NCBI GenBank assembly: GCA_014529385.2 | Contig: CM043962.1 | Location: 36,547,598-36,611,597 of the forward strand | Origin: Adiantum capillus-veneris | Lineage: Eukaryota; Streptophyta; Polypodiopsida; Polypodiales; Pteridaceae | Length of the DNA: 64,000 bases | Reading direction: 5' to 3' | Shown: piece after piece, positions 10,611 to 23,400 of the stretch | How the letters are laid out: the number at the start of each line of letters is the position of its first letter | How positions within the stretch are numbered: the first letter of the stretch is position 1 | Program-made: the position numbers and the translations under genes | The notes under the pieces: model-generated | Databases searched by the model: none | Told to the model about the DNA's origin: nothing | The model's input: only the letters and a program-made list of their open reading frames with translations

Positions 10611-13589
10611 CCTCTGATGCTAATAAGGCCATGCGTAGCTAGGCTTTGTAACTTTTTCTACCACTACTAGCTAGGGTATGTAACTGCTTTTGACACAAAA
10701 TTGGTCTCTTTGAGAAAATAGTGATTTTGATGTACTAACACAACCTAAAATTTTGAAAAATTGATGTTAACCTGTGATGTACCTACCTCTCATGTTATTG
10801 ATATGCTTGAGTGCCAGTGATGATTGCACAGCACTTATTGTTATTAATTGTCGATTTTGACTATCATAACTTTTTTTTACTACTAGTGGGGCTTATAAGC
10901 AGTGGTTATTATACTTGTTGGGCTTACAAAATGGAAGGGTTTTGGTTATAATGTTGCGGTTTGCTTCGGTCTAATCACTATTTTTGATGAGTTGATGCAG
11001 TCGTATTTGGAACCTTTATTACACTAATTTGTCAAGATAACAGAAATAACTATGATTTCATTGCAATTATCTACATGACATTATTGGTTCCTATATTGAG
11101 CTACTTTGCTTGCTATAAACTTACTGGTTGTACTTTTGTGGGAATCCTTTTTGGGTCATTTGGTCCTTTTTCTGGCTTGATATGAAACAATTGATACTCA
11201 TGTCTGTTTTTGCTTTACAGGATTGGTTTTACATTAGATTGAGTATACTATTAACAGCTGGTTATTAGCACCTTACTCACTTTGACTCTGTTTATCCAAT
11301 TGAGGGTTAAAAACTAGTTTAAATTCCTACTTGGTTTGATATCATAACCGCCTCACAAAGGGTGTGTATCTCAGTTATATGGCTAGGATCACTGAAAATT
11401 TGAAATACCTTACCTAAAAGGAAAAAATGGTTGTAGTACTTGAGCTTACCTCTCGGAGATTTCGTTGCTCTCTGATCAAATTTCTACGATTCATCAGCCC
11501 TAGCTCTAATATTAAAAAATTAGTAAAAGGAAGTCATGGTACTCAAATGCTTATGGTATTTATTAATAAGGACCAGCTTTGTCCTGGAAACTACTCGGGG
11601 ATGATTGATGGAGTGGGGGTGTTCTTTTATTAAAGATGCCTCACTAGGATGCTTATAGATTAACACTTTGTTCCCTTGGATGGATTTATACATATGATCC
11701 TTACTTTCTATTAAGTGCATCATCCTATCTAATTTGTATACAAAATGATTATCAATCAGTGGTTTGGATTCTTACTCTAGCTTTACTTATGCCCTGGCTA
11801 GAATATGGTATGCCTATGATTTGTTTGAATGGTTGATCTACATGGATTTGAGATACAATTCATGACCCTCCCATTCTCATATCTTACAAAGTTTTGGGAC
11901 TTTAAGTGTAAGATGATACTAGCTTGCTAACTTACTTACTTGGTGTGTCACTTTTTATCCTTCAATTAGTAGCCAATACTGGTATTTGGCTAAGGGCGGG
12001 TGATTTTACCATAAATTTGAATCCTAAACTTAGTTAAAAATGGACTTTTTGGACACCTTGTTTAATTACCTTTAATTTGAATATGTTACATGTTCTCACA
12101 TTTCACGACTGATTCACTATCTACTTTTAACTATTTGAGCCTGGCATGAAGTTGGCCCTAGGCTCAGAATGTGAGTTAAAAATAAATAAAATCAAGAAGA
12201 TTGTAGGTACTAAATATAGCCTCCAAAATCATGGTTTTCAAATTTGTTCAAAAATATTATCTAAAAGTAATTTACATTAAGCTGTAAAATTTAGAGTTAA
12301 GACTATAATGATCAGATGGACTTTGCTCCGAGTGCGTAGTTATGGCTTGGCACTTCAAAAATTGTCAAGACTTTTGGTGACAATTATGTCAAATTTTGAA
12401 GTAAGGAAAGGACGGTGTTGAGTAATTTTCACATGGTCAGGACTGGACTTGTTTCATTGAGATTTTGGCAGGGTTTGGAATACTTAGATAGCTTGAATTT
12501 TGTTCATGGCAGATTCTACCTGCCGTACGTGACATGGTCTTTATTACACACTCAAGGTGGTGCTTAGCTGTGCTTTACTTTTTAGTAGTAGAATTTAAGA
12601 AACTTTAAAATATATAATGTCGGCTCTTAGCTTAGTGTAGGTTCATGACTTCTCCTTGCTCATTGTTTTGGCATAACTGACTATTGTTTCTCACTGTTGA
12701 CAATGAATATGGCTGGTTACTGGTCCTTAAATGCTTGGGTCGCTTTGAATTTACTTTTTATGTAGAAATCACGGAAATTGGAATTTCAATATGGTTGTCA
12801 CTACTTGGATTGCTCATGGATTTTTTTGGAAGATGGCTTCCTCTTAGTTAAATGAAAGTCACATAAAGGGGTTCCTTGCCTCTGTGGAAAAGTAGAAGTA
12901 GAAATTAAAAGGAAATTGGAAATATAATATGGTTGTGACTACTTGGATTGCTCATGAAGTTTTGCAGAATGTCTTCCTCTTATGAAAGTCACATAAAGGG
13001 GTTCCTTGCCTTCTTGGATAAAGGGTTAAAAAATCTACCTCTTGGAGAATATTGTTTAACGTGGATACTTCATACTTAAAATAAGAAAAAATAATAAAGA
13101 TTGATTCATAATTTATAAATAAAACTTAATGCTTTATCACACATTATAGACACTTGCATCAGAAGGGGTGATGGCCTTCTCACGTTTTCCATTATTATAT
13201 ACTCTAAATCCATTTACAAAAAAAAACTGTTTTTGAAGTAGTTTAAGTTAACAAATATTAAGTAGGACAAGGATAACAATTGATATGTCCTTTGACACAT
13301 GTAATACTTATTTAAGGCTAACGAATTTGTTGTCTTGTTTATATGGATGCAAGTGAGAACAATGGTTTAACTTTGCTGCTCTCCGCCTTTGAAGATCTCT
13401 GCTGATTCAATCTGGATGACCTCTACAACTCTATTACTTTTGTATAGGATAATTGGAATGAGTCTCGATTCTTATTATATTGTACAAAAGTGAATCTTAA
13501 ACTGAGTCATTTTGTACAAAACATTGTCCAGTTATGTAAAGCCAGTTGTCTTTTGAACGTTATATTCTTTTGTGAATATGTAATACAAC
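10611..13589. other. AT-rich DNA without a recognisable gene
   Basis: No reading frame of gene-like composition, RNA gene or retroelement motif was seen on either strand. Stops are frequent in all frames. The only structure noted is an imperfect tandem duplication at 12770-13015. Very old degraded transposon sequence or a long intron cannot be excluded. Confidence 0.6.
12770..13015. repeat. Imperfect tandem duplication, about 120-bp unit
   Basis: Two successive units share 'ATATGGTTGT.ACTACTTGG' plus 'ATTGCTCATG', then GTCTTCCTCTTA or GGCTTCCTCTTA, then 'GAAAGTCACATAAAGGGGTT' plus 'CCTTGCC'. Units start near 12770 and 12905. Confidence 0.75.
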
Positions 13590-15030
13590 AACAAACCAAG
13601 ACAAGGCCGCAACCACACACTCACTATATAAGTGAATGTTTTGTTATGTATCCTTTGATGTCCTTTTGCATAATTCTTCCCATGCACTTTTAATCTCTCC
13701 CCTTCCTTAGATATCAATCTTTGTTTGAATATCTTCTTGCTGCTTCATCCATGTGGCCTAGGTTGAAACGACATCTTTTTTAATTGTTATTGGTTTTTGG
13801 GAAGCTCTTTTTTCAGCACGCTCAACAAATCCTCTTGCACGGAGCACCAACGGCCAATTCCATTGATTTTTTGTAGTCTCCCAAAAAAAAAGCAAAAAAA
13901 TAGAAGCCCGATCTTTGCCCAAGACTCAAGTTGAACCAATGCAAGCTTGCACCAAAAAAATTTGTATAGACTTACCACTTCCCATGCCTCCATACACAAG
14001 GCAGGTTTGCATGATTGAGGAACTCTTCTTCCTCTCTCTTTCTCTCTCTATATATGGTGAATTGCATCTCTCTCTCTATCTGTGCCAAGTCAAAGAATGT
14101 TCAAAATTATGACCATCTTCTATTAAAGCATGTGTTTCTATAGCCCAATGCCATGTGATTCATTTGTAAAGCGATGGCCCTTTTTGTATCAACTTGAACC
14201 TTGCTTAAGTGGTTAATGTCGCACTTGGTAAACACATTGATTGCAAAATCAACTTAAAGTCAACCACATCAACTTGAACTTAACACAATTGTGGACTTAG
14301 CGTTGAAGAAGGCATGAAGAACTATGTTAGCCATTTTCACTTGTTTCCATAGAGTGACCATTTGATATATTTGTTGGATGTCAACATCGACCTCTTTCAC
14401 ACATGTCTGGTCAAAAATGTGTGCAAATAAAGTGGCAAAAGTAGATTGGTTGGTTGCCATGTTCGTTAGAGCACCATGCCATTTCCTTGACCCCCTCACT
14501 CATCATCAACCAACAACCCAGCACGGACAAACTTTTGCGCATAAAAAGCAATGAGAGGGTTTGATCTACGCAATTCACACTCATGCACTGATGCCTTTTC
14601 CCTTAGGCTACATTTGTAAGTGGCTTTATTGAGCAAAAAGTTATATATATAATTGGTCATCCGCCTGGTCATCCACCTTATGTGACACAAGAGGCATCGA
14701 CAAATGCTCTTTTTAAGGCTGCCCGATGTCCATGTGTGACATGGGCCTTAATTCATGAACTTCATCTTTATGTTGAGATATTTTGTGGTGCTCCCAATTT
14801 TGCATATAATTCTTCTTTATCACCTTATTGTTGGGCCATGTACACACAAGACTACTTTATCTAGTATGTGCCAGGCAAGGCCTTTGATGCTTTTGCATAG
14901 GAAGGTCTAAAGTGTCTTATGGGAAAGACCATCATAGGCGATGTAATCTCCTACATTTAACAAAACTAAATGGATTTGTATTTGACCATAGAGAGATGAC
15001 AAATCAATCAAAAAATCCAAGAAAGAAGAA
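13590..15030. repeat. 1.4-kb dispersed repeat, copy 1
   Basis: Collinear with 48085-49445 along its whole length. Shared blocks include AGTGAATGTTTTGTTATGTA, TCCTTTGATGTCCT, 'GCACTTTTGCATAGG'-type sequence near the 3' end, and 'CAATCAAAAAATCCAAGAAA'. The copies differ by scattered substitutions and by length of a CT array. No conserved reading frame and no terminal repeats were found; the class of repeat is unknown. Confidence 0.8.
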
Positions 15031-15298
15031 AATTTTTCTACTCAAGCTAAGCATAGACAGGAAAAGCATGATGAGGAGTCAATGCAACGAGTGTTCATTT
15101 TCTTACTAGAGTAAAAGCCTATGGTCGGATGTATTGATTGCAAGATATACCAATGGAAGCATGTCAATGAGCTTGATGACAAGTGTATAAATGATAGCAT
15201 TATTACGACAATTGAGAAGGGTACATAAAAGCCTTTGCATTTTGTATTTAGTAAGGACAATGCACTGAAATGAACGCACTAAAAATTGCACGTTGTTG
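15031..15298. other. Short flank with weak resemblance to PPR-pseudogene flank
   Basis: The bases near 15050-15090 ('GGAGTCAATGCAACGAGT') resemble 31805-31835 in the decayed PPR locus, hinting at another scrap of the same sequence. No frame is kept. Confidence 0.3.
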
Positions 15299-15522
15299 TG
15301 TGTGCGCGTATGTCGCACATGTCAATGTAAGGAACTTGCCAATACACTGTGTGCAAGCCACAAATGGCTCCAAACATGCAACTATCTTAAACTAGTAAGC
15401 TCAAAGAAAACGATGGTGTGTCACTCACGACTCTACGCTTGCTATCGTGGAGGATTCCTCGCCGTGAAGAAGAGGGAGATGCCGCTATGCTGCTCTCAAC
15501 CACCTCGCCACCGTTGTGCCGC

Positions 15523-15555
<33 letters not shown>

Positions 15556-15845
15556 GGAGATGAAGAAGAAGAAGATGGAGATGGAACAAGAGCACTCTTC
15601 AATTGCACAAATGAGAGAATGAGTGAATTTTAGGTTTAGTTGACTTTTATATGAGCCCGGCCCATTCACACTTGGACGCCCATGCTTAGACAAATAATCC
15701 CTTGAATGTTCCAGTTAGAGTGCGCCTCTCATCGACGATCACTCTTACCCTTTTTCTATTGGACCGACAAGCCCGGTACCTGACTCTACCAAATAAATAA
15801 TACGGCATCCCTCTTAGGTGATAGGAATGTGCGTGAGGGTTAACA
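15299..15845 (-). repeat. Element C 3' LTR (547 bp)
   Basis: Aligned with 28648-29227 along its full length. Shared blocks include 'GGAACTTGCCAATACACTGT', GGTGTGTCACTCAC, GAGGATTCCTCGCCG and ATGAGAGAATGAGTGAATTT. A CA array at 15523-15553 differs in length from the other LTR. Confidence 0.88.
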
Positions 15846-15862
15846 TGCCCCCCTTCCTGAAG
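15846..15862 (-). promoter_or_regulatory. Polypurine tract of element C
   Basis: The minus strand reads TTCAGGAAGGGGGGCA directly before the LTR start TGTTAACC. Confidence 0.75.
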
Positions 15863-17872
15863 TAGATTCCATCCTCGAAAGCTATTGAGTTGAAGCTCGT
15901 TCGTTGAGGTGGAAGAGCATTTGAGATGAATGTCCTTAGCCTTCTTCAGTCACTACAAATCAAACAACATTGGCACAGTAATTTCATTCTCATGTACAAT
16001 TAAAAAGCATATGCAATTGTAGGCAGACAATTTGATTGGTAACAGAATTTTAAACCATTTGTCAACAAAAACATTAAATTACAATATAATCAAATGCATA
16101 AATAATTGTAAAGATAAAAAATTAAACAAGTCTAGAGTCGCTAATTTAACGGTCGAAAGGCACTAAATATCAACTATTAACACCATGGGCAAGATTCTCA
16201 ATTTTCTATGGTCAATTAAGTTGTTTAATCGCGAGAGCCAAGTATTTCATGTTCGAGGGCTGACTAGAAGCTATACCTAGAAGACCTTGTAGTTAAGCTA
16301 CGATAAAAGGAATTTCTCATGAAATCATCGCGTGACTGATTACCTTTTCTTTGACCCCCCAAAGTCTTTTCACAATGATTCAATTTTGATGTGTGTGCTT
16401 ATTTTGTATGCCTTGTGTTGTTAGCTTTTCAAGGAAAAGCGCCCACACTGGGAACCTCTAGGGCTCTAGTACCATAGGCGATACATGTGAGTGGAGAACC
16501 AAATCAAGCTGAGGTTTCTCTTCCAGCTTAAGATTTTACATTGTGGCACTTTGATTTTTGTTTGTTCGTTTTCAGCATTTTAATTTTGTAACTTTGGGGG
16601 GTCATATAACATTGTTACCCCTCCCCAGGCTCATCACACTAGTAAACTCCCTTTATAATACTTAAGCTAAAGGTCAATAGGGACTAAGCCCACTAGAAAG
16701 CCCTAGTACATTTCACGCAATGCTACCTAAATCGGATTAAGGACCTAAGTAAGGCATTCCCCATGGTATTAAGAGAAGATCTCTAACACCTAACTTGGTC
16801 AAACTAGCTTAGTCAAACTGCTTGATTTTTAAACCTAGACAAGTGATTATGACAAAAAATCACATTGAATTTAATGTTTGATACTAAGCAAATGTGTTTA
16901 ATATTATGCTACCAATCACAATCAAAGCAGACAAACATGGATGCAAAAAGATAAGGGGCAATGCTAATGGACAAGAAACACCTGTTTGTGTTGATGGTCG
17001 CGCTTGATTTGAAGTGTGAACGAGAGAAAGATTCCATGAAGGTCCAAATCCTAACAACAGCAACACATTCCTGTACACACTAGGAAACACAAAGAATACC
17101 TCTAGGAGGCACATTAGTGGGAAGAAAGAACTTTGCTAATCACTAAACTCTAAAACAGAAACATTGCTATCGTACTAATCTTATCTACCCTCCATCACTC
17201 GAGCGATGAGGATCAAAGGTGTTTTATGACATAGGTTTCTGTTTTAGTGTACCGGATGTGAATGTGTAGGTCTGGGTCAATGTTTTGATTTTTATTGTGC
17301 ATACACGTTTGCTAATTTCTCTTGCTCTTTATTATTTTTGTTTTTTGTGAGTATAAGGATTTATATATACATTCCCTAAGATTGGGAGATTGAGAGGTCA
17401 AGGAGGAAGGTTGAGAGGGGAGTGAGTGAATGATGACTGTCAGTAAACACTCCCCCCTTTCTTGGGTAGATCATACCGTTTGAAATGTGCTTGTCACCCT
17501 TTGAAACCAACTGTTCCAGTTGGTAATAGGTGAGGATTTTTGCCATTAGTTTTCTATTACCTTAGGTGCCTCGTTGAGTTGCAAGGGTGGTAAGGCACTC
17601 TCCCAGGATCGAACTTGAAGGGGTTTATCAGGTGATTCTTGAACACTGGGAGGTGTGGATTCCTTTGTAGCTTTACGGAGGTCCACTATTGTAGGTGGAG
17701 GCTGTGGAGAAGCTTTTACCTCTATGGATGCATTACATGGGGAGCTAGAAGCTTCATGGGACTCCCCCCTTCCTGAGCTAGGTGGAACAAATTGTTCTTT
17801 CTTCGCTACCCAAACTAGCTCTGGAGCGGGTGTGTAGCATTCTGTGATTTTTTTCTTTCCACGATTGTTGAT
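15863..17872 (-). other. Element C non-coding 3' region where pol is expected
   Basis: About 2 kb between the end of the protease frame and the polypurine tract. No RT (YxDD block), RNase H or integrase (HHCC, D-D-35-E) motif can be read in any frame, and open stretches are short. In ordinary Ty3 elements this is where several kilobases of pol would lie. Confidence 0.65.
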
Positions 17873-19201
17873 TCATTTTGGAGCTACAGGATTGGGCTCA
17901 CGTGGGTCAGGTGACAGGTAAGAACACAATCTGCGTTTTGGCACCCAGATTTGATCATTTCCTTGATAGTAGCCTTGGGCTTCCAATAGTTGTTTAGGAA
18001 TCCACCGCCACGTTTTCTTACATTTCTTGGAGCGAGTGGGACGTTTCTTACAAGGCTTCTGTTTTTTAGCACTAGCTATGGTGTCTAAAGAAGATTTAGG
18101 GACCCATTTGTATGTTCTTTTTGTTATATGAGGATGAGTCTTGTCAAAAGCTATATGCATTGCTTCTAGCATACTTAAGGGTACGAGTGGTGGCATTTCA
18201 TCCCCCTCAGATCTTACCCAAGTCGTCCCCCTATTTTCCCAAGTGTCTATGGTTTCTGCTAGGTGGACCCAATCCACATTGTCCGACTCAGTCATCCCAG
18301 GTAGTACATCCAAATAAGGAGAATCTTCCCCAACATCAGTGTTCGCTTTACACGTGTAACAATATTGCAATGGGGTTGAGTGAACTGTGGAGACACATCT
18401 ATGATCAATTATAAAGTTGTTTCCTAGAGGATATGCTCGACCAATCACAAGATCCACTCGAATAACAGAATCTTGGAGCTGCAAGTAGACATGGATTCTA
18501 GACCAGTCATCCACCATTTTTGCTTCCCTCATGAAAGGACGTCCTAAGCTCATCTCCGATGCCATAGTGTGTTTGGAGGAATCCATAACAATGAAGATAA
18601 TCCTTATTTTATGTCCAAAGACCTTGATCTTGAGATCTTCTAGCATCCCAATAGGTTTAACAATAGACCCATTGGCCATCTTCACTACTATGGTTGTGGT
18701 CGCAAGGTGAGGTCTTCCCATAGTTTCTCGGGAATTTTTAGTCACAATTCTAACCCCAGTGCCACCATCAAGGATTCCCTTCACAATTAATCTCTTAGTA
18801 GTGATTGGTATGGTTGCATTGGATTTGTCTCCCTCAAAGTATTGTCCCAACTTGTTAACAGGTATTTCTATAACAAGGTTATCATCTAGGTTGGGTTGTG
18901 GATCTAAGTGTTCCTCCTCTATTGGCATCTCCCCAGCTCCATCCATCTGTGCAAATTGTGGTAGCCCAAACTTCAGTTCTCCATTGAGGAAGGCTTGAAG
19001 AGCTAAGACTAGCTCAAGGTCTTTATATAGTTTGGACATGATGGTGGTTCTAACTTCTGAAGACATGAAATCCATCAATTTGGCAATGTTTAACGGCACC
19101 TTTTGGACTTCAGTTCCTTGATGTGGGGAAGATGGAATCTCCATTTCTTCGATAGGATCAGGTAGTCCCTCTGTAAACATTCTTTCCATCAAGAAGTGCA
19201 T
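17873..19201 (-). pseudogene. Element C protease-like frame with Lys-rich tail
   Basis: A 442-codon open stretch. The first 130 residues are an acidic linker (region NIAKLMDFMSSEVR). A retropepsin-like domain follows: LIVKGILDGGTGVRIVTK near residues 140-155, with Asp-Gly-Gly where Ty3 proteases have Asp-Ser/Thr-Gly, then a GRPH..TTIVVKMANGS region and GRPFMREAKM. The Ser/Thr-to-Gly change may impair catalysis. The last 100 residues are basic and carry three copies of a Trp-[Val/Ile]-Pro-Lys-x-x-Leu motif (KWVPKSSL, RWIPKQLL, IWVPKRRL). The start codon is unproven; the domain should be released from a gag-protease polyprotein. The counterpart in remnant E keeps DSG. Confidence 0.65.
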
Positions 19202-19371
19202 ATGCCCACTTTCCCATGACTTTAAGTCTCTTTCTTCTTAGATGACCCTAGGTATGGCTAAGGGTCTATAGACTTGGTGAGGTTGTTGTTGCGTAGGGAA
19301 CATTGTGTCTGTAATCTTGATCTACCTAGGTGATGGTTCTAGATCCCTTTGGGTATCTTCTACCAAACTCC

Positions 19372-19662
19372 TTAATTGCTTGACTCGTCGATCTCCTCTG
19401 TAGGGTTTGGATAAGTTCCTATCTTCTTCTTGGATCCTGGCCATTGTGGCTCATGAAGATCTTCCTTGTTGGTTTCTATCTTAATGGTCGTTTTGGTCTC
19501 CATGGTTTCACCTGAATCAGAATCGTCTTCAGTGTTGTTCATATATACGGGGTCATCACCAGCCCCTATGTTGATCTTTGAACTGGGATCTAACTTCGCT
19601 TCTTTTTGCGATCTCTTCCTTAATGTTTTCTTCTTTTTTTGAGATTGGGCAATTGATCCCAT
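19372..19662 (-). pseudogene. Element C linker fragment, Lys/Glu-rich
   Basis: A 96-codon frame between the zinc knuckles and the protease. It has a basic N-terminus (QKKKKTLRKRSQKE) and an acidic middle (NNTEDDSDSGE). Remnant E has a similar basic block after its knuckles. It is separated from its neighbours by stops, so it is probably part of one decayed polyprotein. No enzymatic motif. Confidence 0.5.
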
Positions 19663-19686
19663 GTCTCTTTCCTCAATAATAAAATT

Positions 19687-20168
19687 TTATTTTTGAAGCA
19701 TCGATCGTGTGAGTACGTTTACTGGTACCACAGGTATAGTTTGTGATGGCTCCTCGGTAACTTCAATCAAGTTTAATGGCGTGATCTTCGGTGCATTTGG
19801 ATTATTTGGACATTGGGCAATCAAATGATCTATGCCACATTGATTACACATGAGTATCGGCATTGTAGACGTGCTCGCTTGATTGGTTTGCATTAGTAAG
19901 GCGTTCTTTTGTAGCCTAATAGGACACTCGGCCACACGATGTGGACCTCCACACTCATAGCATTGAAGAGGTGGTCTCTTTGCAGTGTAATTGATATTTT
20001 GGCCTCTTGCAAAAAGAGCAGCTACTTGATATACAAGTTTGACTTGTCCCCAATAGTCCTCCATGTAGTATTGTGGACTTTCTTCAAGAACATCCATCTC
20101 ATATGCAATATTAGGGTCTATATCTTCCTCACAGCCTTCCAAACAAGCAATAGATGACTCACACCCAC
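19687..20168 (-). pseudogene. Element C gag zinc-knuckle region
   Basis: Minus-strand frame with two CCHC-like knuckles in tandem. CYECGGPHRVAEC is C-x2-C-x3-H-x4-C, one residue short of the standard spacing, and the second, CNQCGIDHLIAQC, has the same x3 spacing. A VxxNVLTRS tail follows. The first residues read from 20196 belong to the LTR of element K, which is inserted at 20169. Such knuckles bind the element's genomic RNA. The tandem knuckles with short spacing recur in remnant E, marking a common family. Confidence 0.75.
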
Positions 20169-20395
20169 TGTTGGAATTAGGGTTGCAGAGAAACACACAC
20201 AGCTTGGAGAAAATGAAGGAAGCTCAAGGCACACAATAGAGAGTGTGTTACTTAGTGTGCAATGGAAAGATAGATAGCCCTAGAGTGATGGGCGTATATA
20301 CAATGCACGGGGGAAAAAACCTCCTAAAGAGGGAAAAAATGCCCCGGCGGTCCTAGTGTGTTCACACACATCACTACCACATGTATATGGTAACA
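20169..20395 (-). repeat. Element K 3' LTR (227 bp)
   Basis: Plus-strand reading TGTTGGAATTAGGG ... ATGTATATGGTAACA. Matches 25051-25275 with about four substitutions and one 2-bp difference in a CA run. Confidence 0.93.
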
Positions 20396-20470
20396 AATCC
20401 CCCCTGGAGTGATGCGGTGAACGAGAGCTGGCACATGAGTAAAGGGAAGTGCCATGCCTTGAGGACAGGA

Positions 20471-23400
20471 TCAGTCCACAAAGGGGAGTAAGCCCAAAGC
20501 TTTGCTGAAAGCTTCAAGCTTCTCACGAGACAATGCCTTTGTGAAAAGATCTGCAAGGTTGTCCTGTGTTGGCACATAAGCCAAGCTGATCTCTCCTGCT
20601 GAGAGCCTCTCCTTGACATAGTGGTAATGCACCTCAATGTGCTTTGTGCGAGCATGAAAAACTGGGTTCCTCGCAACTGCCAATGCGCTCTAACTGTCAG
20701 TGTAGATAGTGTTGGCAGTGTCCTGTCCAACACCCAAGTCAGCCATAAGGCGTCTGAGCCATACACACTCAATCGTAGCTGTGAAGACTGCCCTGTACTC
20801 AGCCTCACAACTCGAAGTGGCCACAGTAGGTTGCTTCTTGCTCAACCATAATATACATGAACTGCCAAGCATGAAACAAAAACCACTTGTGGACACTCGC
20901 GTGTCAAAGCAACCAGCCCAATCTGAGTCCGAAAAAGCATGTAAGTCTGGCGGCAATGATCCCCCCTTGGGATAAAACAAGCCAAGATGTAAAGTGCCAC
21001 TAAGGTAGCGGAAAATCCTCTTGACAGCCTGCCAATGCTTAGACCATGGGCTATGCATAAATCTGCTGACCTGCGAGACTGCAAACTGAATATCTAGCCT
21101 TGTGTTGCATACATAAATGAGGCAGCCAACAGCAGTTTGGTAAAGAGTGACATCAGCAGGATCGCCAGTATCATGTAGACTCAACTTCAAACCTGTTTCC
21201 ATGGGAGTGGCAATAGGTTTGCAATCCTCAAGTCCAAACTTACATAGCGATGTCTCTATGTAACTTTTCTGACACAAGGCAATACCACCATCACACTGCT
21301 TAAACTGTATACCCAAGTAATGATGCAACAGCCCCAAATCTTTCATCTTGAAAGTAGCATTCAAATCAGCCTTAAATTCAGCAATATGTCTCTCATTTGG
21401 TCCAGTGATCAGAAAATCATCAACATAAATAACCACAATGAGAAATACATCATCCTCACGCTTTACATACAATGTGCTTTCTGTTGGACTGTTACGAAAG
21501 CCTCGTTTAACCAAATGAGTGTTAGCTTTCTCATACCAAGCACGAGGAGATTGCTTCAACCCATACAAATCCTTCTTACATTTGCACACTTTGTCCTCTT
21601 GTCCTTTTATGACAAAACCGCGAGGCTGCGTTACATAAACTTCCTCAAATATGTTACCATTCAAGAAAGCAGTAACAATGTCTGATTGATGTACATCCCA
21701 ACCAAAATGAGCTGCCAATGCACATAGAAAACGTACAGTAGTCATACAACAAGTGGGAGCAAAAGTCTCTTCATAATCTATGCCTTTTTGTTGTGCATAA
21801 CCCTTTGCAACAAGTCGAGCCTTATGGCGATCGATCTCACCATCCGGCTTGCGTTTCAACTTGTAAACCCACTTCGTACCAATGGCCTTTTTTTCGGGAG
21901 GCAAATCACATAAAGTCCATGTGTCATTCTCTATAAGTGCATCATATTCTGATTTCATGGCAGCAATCCAATTTTCTGAATTCTGTGCTTCATCAAAAGA
22001 CAGAGGCTCCTCAACATCATGTAAACTAGACACAGCCAAAGCATAACAATCTGATGCATAAGATGCATGGCGAGAGCTTGAACGAGTACGACTAGATAAA
22101 GGTGCATCCAATTTACTGTCACTTAAAGTGTGCACCAGCCATTTTGGCATACCTCTAGCCTGCTCATTTTCAGCCCTTTCCTCATCAAGTACATCATGTA
22201 CATCTGTATCAGTAATAGGCTGTTCTAAAACATTTTCAGAAACCCCCATAGGCTGTACATTTGCCTCATTGGAACTTACATTCGTATTTCCACCACTGAA
22301 AAGAGGCAACAAAGTGTCATAAATGTCATGTGAGCTTACATTACTGTCTCTAGTACATGACAGCAAGGGCTGAGCAGAATCTTCCACAAACACTACATCC
22401 CGTGAAACCAGAATACGTTTTGTTTGCAGATGATACAACCTGTAACCTTTGATTTCAGCACTATAACCAACAAAAATACATTTGACAGCCTTATCATCCA
22501 ATTTTCTGCGCTGCACTTGTGGCACCAAAGCATATGCCAAACAGCCAAAAACACGCATGTGCTCAATAGAAGGCTTTCTATCATGCCATGCTTCATATGG
22601 AGTAATAGACTGCAAAGCTTTCGTAGGACACCTGTTAAGTACATAAGTGGCACACATGATGGCCTCAAGCCAAAAAGAATGCGACAAAGCTTGACTTTTG
22701 ACCATACATCGTGCCATTTCCGTTAGTGACCTATTTTTCCTCTCAGCAACACCATTTTGCTGAGGTGTATAAGGCACTGTACATTGGTGTTTTATCCCAC
22801 GACTAGCCAGAAATGCATTAAATTCATGAGACATATACTCCCCCCCTCGATCGGAACGGAGGGTGCCCATAGTACATTTTGAGACATTTTCAGCCATAGC
22901 CAAAAATTGTTTGAAGCACATAAAAACTTCGGACTTTGCTTTAAGCGGAAATACCCATGCATGCCTGGAGTAATCATCAATGAAAGTCACGAAGTACAGG
23001 TAATTGCCCAAGGACGGAGTTTGCATGGGCCCACAAACATCACTATGCACAAGCTGCAACCTGCATGTGGCCCTAACTGAACCATCCTTTGGAAAGTTAG
23101 AACGCTTCATTTTACCCAGAATACAGCCTTCACAAACATGTTTGACAGGTGCTTCAAGAGGCGGCAAAGAAGCAACCATATCAGATTTCTGCAAACGCAG
23201 CAAACTGGCAAAATTCAGATGACCAAAACGTGCATGACAAAGTTTTGCATTTGAAATAGCCCTTGAATCTGCAACAGCATTTGCAAAATTTTGTCCACAC
23301 TTGTCATACAAAGTGAGCTTATACAGCCCACGGCACAAAAGCCCAGATGCAACAATTTCATCACCAAAACTGAGATCATGAACTGTACATCTGTCATCCA

